Source: Thiohalospira sp051746205 (lineage in GTDB: Bacteria > Pseudomonadota > Gammaproteobacteria > Thiohalospirales > Thiohalospiraceae). Taken from it: a DNA stretch of 10,132 bases. Position numbers and translations under genes: made by a program. The DNA lies in contig JBNJEU010000058.1 in assembly GCA_051746205.1 (NCBI GenBank), forward strand, positions 1-10,132, given 5' to 3'. Of this stretch, positions 7,293 through 10,132 are shown one piece after another (the first letter of the stretch is position 1; every line of letters starts with the position of its first letter). Under the pieces are notes generated by a model that was not told the origin of the DNA, did not search any database, and saw only the letters and a list, made by a program, of their open reading frames with translations.

Positions 7293-8084
7293 TCATTCCG
7301 CCGGGACGGTCGCCTGGTCGAGCAGCAGGCTCTTCAATGCGGCCAGTTTGCGTTTGGTGTCCTGGTCGGGCGAGTCGAAACGGAAGGCCATGCTGACCCC
7401 GGCGTCGTTGCGGTGGTCCGGAAGGGCGTGCGCCTCGATGCGGACCACCTCGGCGAGCAGCTGGATCTGCTCACGGCTGGCGCCGTCGCCCCGCTTCACC
7501 GCCGGGAGTTCCATGGTGATCTGGGCGCGGTCGTAGATCCAGGCCCCCCGGCTGATCCCGGGGCCGACCTGGAGCAGGACCCCGCTGGCGGACAGGTCGA
7601 GCAGTTCGCAGGTGCCGCGCCCCCCGTTGCCCTCCAGGACCAGTTCCACCTCGATGCGGCGGCCGGCCGACTTGACCCGTTCGGCCCGCCGTCGCTCCTG
7701 GCGGTGGAGGATGCCGCGCACCTTCTCGATGAGGGTGGTGGCGGTGAACGGCTTGACCACGTAGGCATCCACGCCCGCGCTGGCCGCGGTAATCAGCGAC
7801 TCGCGATCGGCGCGGGTGGTGATCATGATGAAGGGGGTGGTCTGGGTGGCGGGGTAGTTGCGGACTTCGAGCAGGAAGGCGTCGCCGGTGAGCCCCGGCA
7901 TCTCCCAGTCGCAGAAGATCCAGCCGATGCGCTCGCCGTCGCCGCGCAGTCGCTTGATGGCCTCGTGGCCATCGGCGGCCTCGAGGATTTCATCGCAATT
8001 GAGGTAATCACGCAGGATGGTGGCGATGATTCGGCGAACGGTGCTCGAATCATCGATGACCAGTGCGACTTCACCGTCCAGCAT
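7293..8084 (-). CDS. response regulator with receiver and PilZ domains
   Basis: This is a 263-residue two-domain signalling protein without a DNA-binding domain. The CheY-like receiver covers about 5-125: acidic pair Asp11/Asp12, phosphoacceptor Asp59 in FCDWEMPG, the Thr switch in IMITT (about 89), and Lys111 in VVKPF. A helical linker rich in Arg (HRQERRRAERVKSAGRR) contains an RxxxR at 132-136, and the PilZ barrel follows at about 140-240 with DLSASG (163-168), the DxSxxG motif. Both halves of the c-di-GMP signature are thus present, although the spacing to the barrel should be checked by alignment. It would combine phosphorylation by an unknown kinase with c-di-GMP binding to act on a protein partner, perhaps in motility or surface polysaccharide. 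No kinase gene is adjacent. The ATG has GAGGGA about 9 bases upstream. It precedes kdsA on the same strand by 81 bases. Confidence 0.92.
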   Translation of the reverse strand: MLDGEVALVIDDSSTVRRIIATILRDYLNCDEILEAADGHEAIKRLRGDGERIGWIFCDWEMPGLTGDAFLLEVRNYPATQTTPFIMITTRADRESLITAASAGVDAYVVKPFTATTLIEKVRGILHRQERRRAERVKSAGRRIEVELVLEGNGGRGTCELLDLSASGVLLQVGPGISRGAWIYDRAQITMELPAVKRGDGASREQIQLLAEVVRIEAHALPDHRNDAGVSMAFRFDSPDQDTKRKLAALKSLLLDQATVPAE

Positions 8085-8130
8085 GGAAGGTTTCCCTCGT
8101 GAAACGGGCCCGGCGAACGGGCGACACGGG

Positions 8131-8156
8131 AAAACTACCCCGCATGCGGCGGGGGG
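8131..8156 (-). terminator. probable slyD terminator, doubling as a possible promoter spacer
   Basis: On the minus strand CCCCGC (8149-8154) pairs with GCGGGG (8138-8143) around a 5-base loop, and the stem is followed by TAGTTTT (8131-8137). This is a short but normal intrinsic terminator about 60 bases after the slyD stop. The same bases also form TTGACC (8155-8160), a 17-base spacer that is exactly the hairpin, and TAGTTT (8132-8137), a possible promoter for the response-regulator gene with a leader of about 40 bases. Confidence 0.55.
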
Positions 8157-8215
8157 TCAAACGCGGTGGACGGCCGCGCGCCGCGGGGTGAGGCTACGTG
8201 CGCGCGTGGAACCGC

Positions 8216-8680
8216 TCAGGTGTGCGGGTGGCCGTGCTCCAGCTCTTCTTCGCCGGCATCACGCACGTCGACCACCTTGACCTCGAAGTTCAGGGTCTCG
8301 CCGGCCAGCGGATGGTTGGCGTCCACCTGGACCTCGCTCTCGCCGACGTCGGTCACGGTCAGGACCATCGGCTGGCCGTCCGGACCCTCGGCCTGGAAGC
8401 GGCTGCCGACCTCGACCTGGTTGGCATCGGGGAAGATGTCCATGGGCACGCTCTGGAGCAGGCGGTCGTCGCGCTCGCCGTAGGCCTGGTCCGGCTCGAT
8501 GGTCACGCTGACCTCGTCGCCCGCGGTCTTGCCCTCGAGTGCGTTCTCGAGGCCGGGGATGATGTTCTGGTGGCCGTGGAGGTAGGCGAACTCCCCGTCG
8601 GTGGACTGGTCGATGACCTCGCCGCTGGTGTCGGTGAGGGTATAGTCGATGGTGGTGACCTTCTGGTTGGCGACCTGCAT
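8216..8680 (-). CDS. slyD: SlyD-like FKBP-type peptidyl-prolyl cis-trans isomerase
   Basis: This is a cytoplasmic prolyl isomerase and chaperone of 154 residues. The FKBP fold is split by an IF (insert-in-flap) chaperone domain, as in SlyD. The N-terminal FKBP part (1-69) contains VTTIDYTLTDTSGEVIDQS, FAYLHGHQNIIPGLENALEG and IEPDQAYGER. The IF domain covers about 70-125 (SVPMDIFP, VGSRFQAEGPDGQP, VDANHPLAGETL), and the fold closes with LNFEVKVVDVRDA. The C-terminus is only EEELEHGHPHT with three His, so the long His/Cys-rich metal-binding tail of E. coli SlyD is missing; nickel delivery is therefore doubtful. The ATG at 8680 is chosen because family members start with a short strand at this point and GGAG lies 8 bases upstream; the in-frame ATG at 8725 would add 15 residues unlike the family. 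It is a single-gene unit, divergent from the nuclease gene across a 151-base gap with no clear promoter for either. Confidence 0.94.
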   Translation of the reverse strand: MQVANQKVTTIDYTLTDTSGEVIDQSTDGEFAYLHGHQNIIPGLENALEGKTAGDEVSVTIEPDQAYGERDDRLLQSVPMDIFPDANQVEVGSRFQAEGPDGQPMVLTVTDVGESEVQVDANHPLAGETLNFEVKVVDVRDAGEEELEHGHPHT

Positions 8681-8831
8681 GATGGGTACTCCGGATTCAG
8701 TTCGGGACAATATTCGAAAAGCCATGCTAACAGGGGTGGGGTGGTCAGGGAAAACCGTGGGACCGATACGTGGCCGAATCGTGAACAGGCGCGACCACTC
8801 CGGAAGGTGCTCAAAGGAAAGGGAAAACGCG

Positions 8832-10132
8832 ATGGTTGAACATCAGGGTGCTCCACGATGGGCCCGGCTTGCGGCGGGATTCCTTGTCGCCACTGCCCTC
8901 TTCCTGCTCATCGGATCCGTTCGGGCCGACTGTCCTCCACGGGGGACGACGCCCGTACACGCCGTGGCCGGCCAGGCCGTCGAGCCGCTCGAAGCGGGGC
9001 GGCGGGTGGTGGTCGACGGGGTGGTGACGGCTGACTTCACCGGGGGTGACGGCCTCGACGGCTTCTACATCCGGGGCCGCGAGCCGGCGCCCGACGGCCT
9101 GCCCGCCGGCCTGTTCGTCTATGCCCCCGATGTGGAAGGGGGGACGCTCGAGCCGGGGCACTGGCTGCGCCTGACCGGACGTGCCGGCGAGTACCGTGGT
9201 CGGCTGCAGCTGCACCGGCTGGAGGCCCTGGTCCACTGCGGCGAGGCGCCGGACGAACCGCTGGCGGTATCCCTGCCGCTCACCGAGGTGGTGGAGGACC
9301 CGGCGCGGCTGGAAGGGGTGTGGGTCCGGATCGACGAACCATTGACGGTGAGCGGGAACCGGGAGCTGGCGCGCCACGGGACCCTGCTCCTGACCGCCGG
9401 CGGTCGTGCTTTCCAGCCGACCAACTTCGTCGACGGGGGTGGCACGATCCCCGCCGGCAACCGGTTGCTGCTCGACGACGGCGACTATGGCTGGGGCGCC
9501 GATCCGATCCCCCATCTCGATGCGCACGGGACCCGTCGCACCGGCGATCGGGTCGAGGGACTGACCGGCGTGCTGACCCGCGCCTTCGACCGCTGGCGGA
9601 TCCATCCCACCGAGCCCCCCGCCTTCAAGGCGGCCAACCCGCGTCCGGCGCCACTGAGGGCCCCGGCGAAAGGCCGGGTGCGGGTAGCGGCCTTCAACGT
9701 CGAGAACTACTTCCTCACCCTTGGCGAGCGCGGCGCGGCCACCGCCCGGGAGCGGCGCCGCCAGCGCGCCAAGCTGCTGGCCGCTGTCGCCGAACTCGAT
9801 GCCGATGTCGTGGCCTTGATGGAGATGGAGAACGACCCGACCGTCACCGAGGACTTCGCTCACCGGCTGGCGGAGAGGACCGGCGCGCCGTGGCGACGCG
9901 TGGCCACCGACCGCGGGGATGGCGGCGACGACGCGATCCGGGTGGCGCTGATCCACCGAACCGATCGGGTCGAACGCCTGGGCCCCGCCTGGCGGGACAC
10001 GCGTCGGGTGCACCACCGGCCGCCGCTGGTGGCCGGTTTTCGCGCGACCAGGGGTGGCGAGCCCTTCGCCGTGGCGGCCGTTCATTTCAAGGCCCGATCC
10101 GGCTGCCCGGAGCGCGGCGACGTCGATCGCGG
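8832..10132 (+). CDS. secreted ExeM/NucH-like endonuclease/exonuclease/phosphatase-fold nuclease, 3' partial
   Basis: The frame is open from ATG 8832 to the window edge without a stop; 433 residues are visible and the C-terminus is missing. A signal peptide is clear: Arg-containing start, hydrophobic core AAGFLVATALFLLIGSV, and a probable cut after Ala32 (SVRA/DC). Residues about 45-270 resemble the OB-fold-like domain found in front of ExeM/NucH and YhcR nucleases (VVVDGVVTADF, DGFYIR, GHWLRLTG). The catalytic domain begins at about 284: AAFNVENYF (286-294), LMEMEND with the metal-binding Glu region 331-335, DDAIRVALIHR, RPPLVAGFR and VAAVHFKARSGC (His418). Family members are extracellular DNases used in phosphate scavenging or biofilm DNA turnover; that role is inference here. 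AAGGG lies about 10 bases upstream of the ATG. The gene is divergent from slyD. A long antisense open frame over it is a GC artefact. Confidence 0.9.
   Translation, partial: MVEHQGAPRWARLAAGFLVATALFLLIGSVRADCPPRGTTPVHAVAGQAVEPLEAGRRVVVDGVVTADFTGGDGLDGFYIRGREPAPDGLPAGLFVYAPDVEGGTLEPGHWLRLTGRAGEYRGRLQLHRLEALVHCGEAPDEPLAVSLPLTEVVEDPARLEGVWVRIDEPLTVSGNRELARHGTLLLTAGGRAFQPTNFVDGGGTIPAGNRLLLDDGDYGWGADPIPHLDAHGTRRTGDRVEGLTGVLTRAFDRWRIHPTEPPAFKAANPRPAPLRAPAKGRVRVAAFNVENYFLTLGERGAATARERRRQRAKLLAAVAELDADVVALMEMENDPTVTEDFAHRLAERTGAPWRRVATDRGDGGDDAIRVALIHRTDRVERLGPAWRDTRRVHHRPPLVAGFRATRGGEPFAVAAVHFKARSGCPERGDVDR

Noticed and set aside
8681..8725. ATG at 8725 as the slyD start
   Set aside because: It adds 15 residues before the normal SlyD N-terminus, whereas 8680 has its own GGAG site.
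8811..10085. 424-codon minus-strand open frame opposite the nuclease
   Set aside because: The plus strand carries a signal peptide and catalytic motifs in one uninterrupted frame; the antisense product shows no recognisable fold.

Overview
This is a 10.1 kb chromosomal window from a high-GC Gram-negative bacterium (about two thirds GC by eye, with G or C at most third codon positions). The gene set (Kdo synthesis for lipopolysaccharide, an Aer-like PAS chemoreceptor, SlyD, a SulP transporter, a PilZ response regulator and a secreted nuclease) suggests a free-living, motile gammaproteobacterium. That placement is inference from gene content, not a phylogeny. No tRNA, rRNA, CRISPR, insertion sequence or phage gene is visible, and coding is dense apart from intergenic gaps of at most about 180 bases.

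Layout. (1) 1-1527, plus strand: an Aer-type PAS chemoreceptor, cut at its 5' end by the window. (2) 1542-2338, minus strand: a universal stress protein followed, after a GC hairpin, by an 87-residue protein of unknown function that converges on the chemoreceptor. (3) 2522-4027, plus strand: a SulP/STAS anion transporter divergent from uspA, with a good sigma70-like promoter and a short leader hairpin. (4) 4112-7211, minus strand: a compact Kdo operon, kdsA, then a fused kdsB-kdsC gene, then kdsD. (5) 7293-8084, minus strand: a receiver-PilZ response regulator directly upstream of that operon. (6) 8216-8680, minus strand: slyD. (7) 8832 to the right edge, plus strand: a secreted endonuclease/exonuclease/phosphatase-fold nuclease of the ExeM/NucH type, cut at its 3' end.

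How it works together. The centre of the window is a complete route from ribulose 5-phosphate to CMP-Kdo in three genes: KdsD makes arabinose 5-phosphate, KdsA condenses it with phosphoenolpyruvate, the KdsC domain removes the phosphate, and the KdsB domain activates Kdo with CTP. The last two steps sit on one polypeptide, which is the most distinctive thing here. KdsA carries the sequence marks of the metal-dependent class. The REC-PilZ gene could in principle tie c-di-GMP and phosphorelay signals to surface biology, but only its position links it to the Kdo genes. I see no wholly new multi-gene system; the points of interest are the fusion, the promoter and terminator architecture, and an unrecognised small gene.
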